Source: Firmicutes bacterium CAG:238
GTDB taxonomy: Bacteria; Bacillota; Clostridia; Peptostreptococcales; Anaerovoracaceae
DNA: 6,665 bases
Assembly (NCBI GenBank): GCA_000435615.1
Contig: FR881977.1
Location: 4,359 to 11,023 of the forward strand
Direction: 5' to 3'
Made by a program: the position numbers and the translations under genes. How positions within the stretch are numbered: position 1 is the first letter of the stretch; every line of letters begins with the position of its first letter. The notes beneath the pieces were generated by a model that had not been told where the DNA came from, ran no database searches, and worked only from the letters and a program-made list of their open reading frames with translations. This document shows, one piece after another, positions 6,624-6,665 of this stretch.

Positions 6624-6665
6624 AATAAACCACCCGCTATGCGGGTGCGCGTCGAAGGTTATGTC
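6620..6665. repeat. Second hairpin at the right edge, possible IS200/IS605-type end or dispersed repeat
   Basis: CACCCGC (6631-6637) and GCGGGTG (6641-6647) form a perfect 7-bp stem with a TAT loop. Further out, AACC (6628-6631) can pair with GGTT (6657-6660), sharing one base with the inner stem, and GACA (6620-6623) with TGTC (6662-6665). Compact GC-rich hairpins with tiny loops are what Y1 transposases of IS200/IS605 elements recognise near element ends, but no transposase gene is visible before the sequence stops. A repeated palindromic element of REP type is the main alternative. Confidence 0.4.

Noticed and set aside
6590..6665. Start of a CRISPR array
   Set aside because: There is no regular direct repeat with spacers. 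The similarity between segments is inverted pairing within two hairpins.

Overview
The window looks like chromosomal DNA from a Gram-positive anaerobe, most likely a member of the class Clostridia. The reasons are moderate GC content by eye with AT-rich intergenic DNA, strong AGGAGG-type ribosome binding sites, compact hairpin terminators, and protein types common in that group: an LmrCD/BmrCD-like heterodimeric ABC exporter, an APC permease, and a secreted CAP protein with FN3 repeats. The genus cannot be settled from this sequence alone.

Layout, left to right. (1) Positions 1-3159 carry two overlapping plus-strand genes for the two halves of a heterodimeric ABC exporter. The first is cut by the left edge. 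They overlap by 23 bases and are probably translationally coupled. The first subunit has the degenerate nucleotide-site residues (Asp for the catalytic Glu, Gln for the switch His). The second has the intact catalytic Glu and His but an LSQGQ signature. (2) A hairpin with A-rich and T-rich flanks at 3164-3207 can terminate transcription in both directions, and it fills nearly the whole gap between the exporter and the next, convergent gene. (3) Positions 3217-4653 on the minus strand encode a 12-helix APC-superfamily amino-acid permease. (4) The AT-rich divergent intergenic region 4654-4935 holds a perfect 12-bp palindrome resembling a GntR-family operator, plus an extended -10 promoter for the next gene. 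(5) Positions 4936-6513 on the plus strand encode a secreted protein with a signal peptide, a CAP/SCP domain of the GHRRW type and two FN3 domains, the last very basic. (6) The tail, 6514-6665, has a strong terminator-like hairpin and then two adjacent hairpins that look like the end of a mobile or repeated element running off the right edge.

The three transcription units do not form an obvious single pathway: an exporter, an importer or exchanger of amino acids, and an extracellular protein. No RNA gene, CRISPR array, transposase gene or origin is visible. Most of the window is ordinary. The features most worth checking are the structured repeat at the right edge, the palindromic operator candidate and the asymmetric ATPase sites of the exporter.
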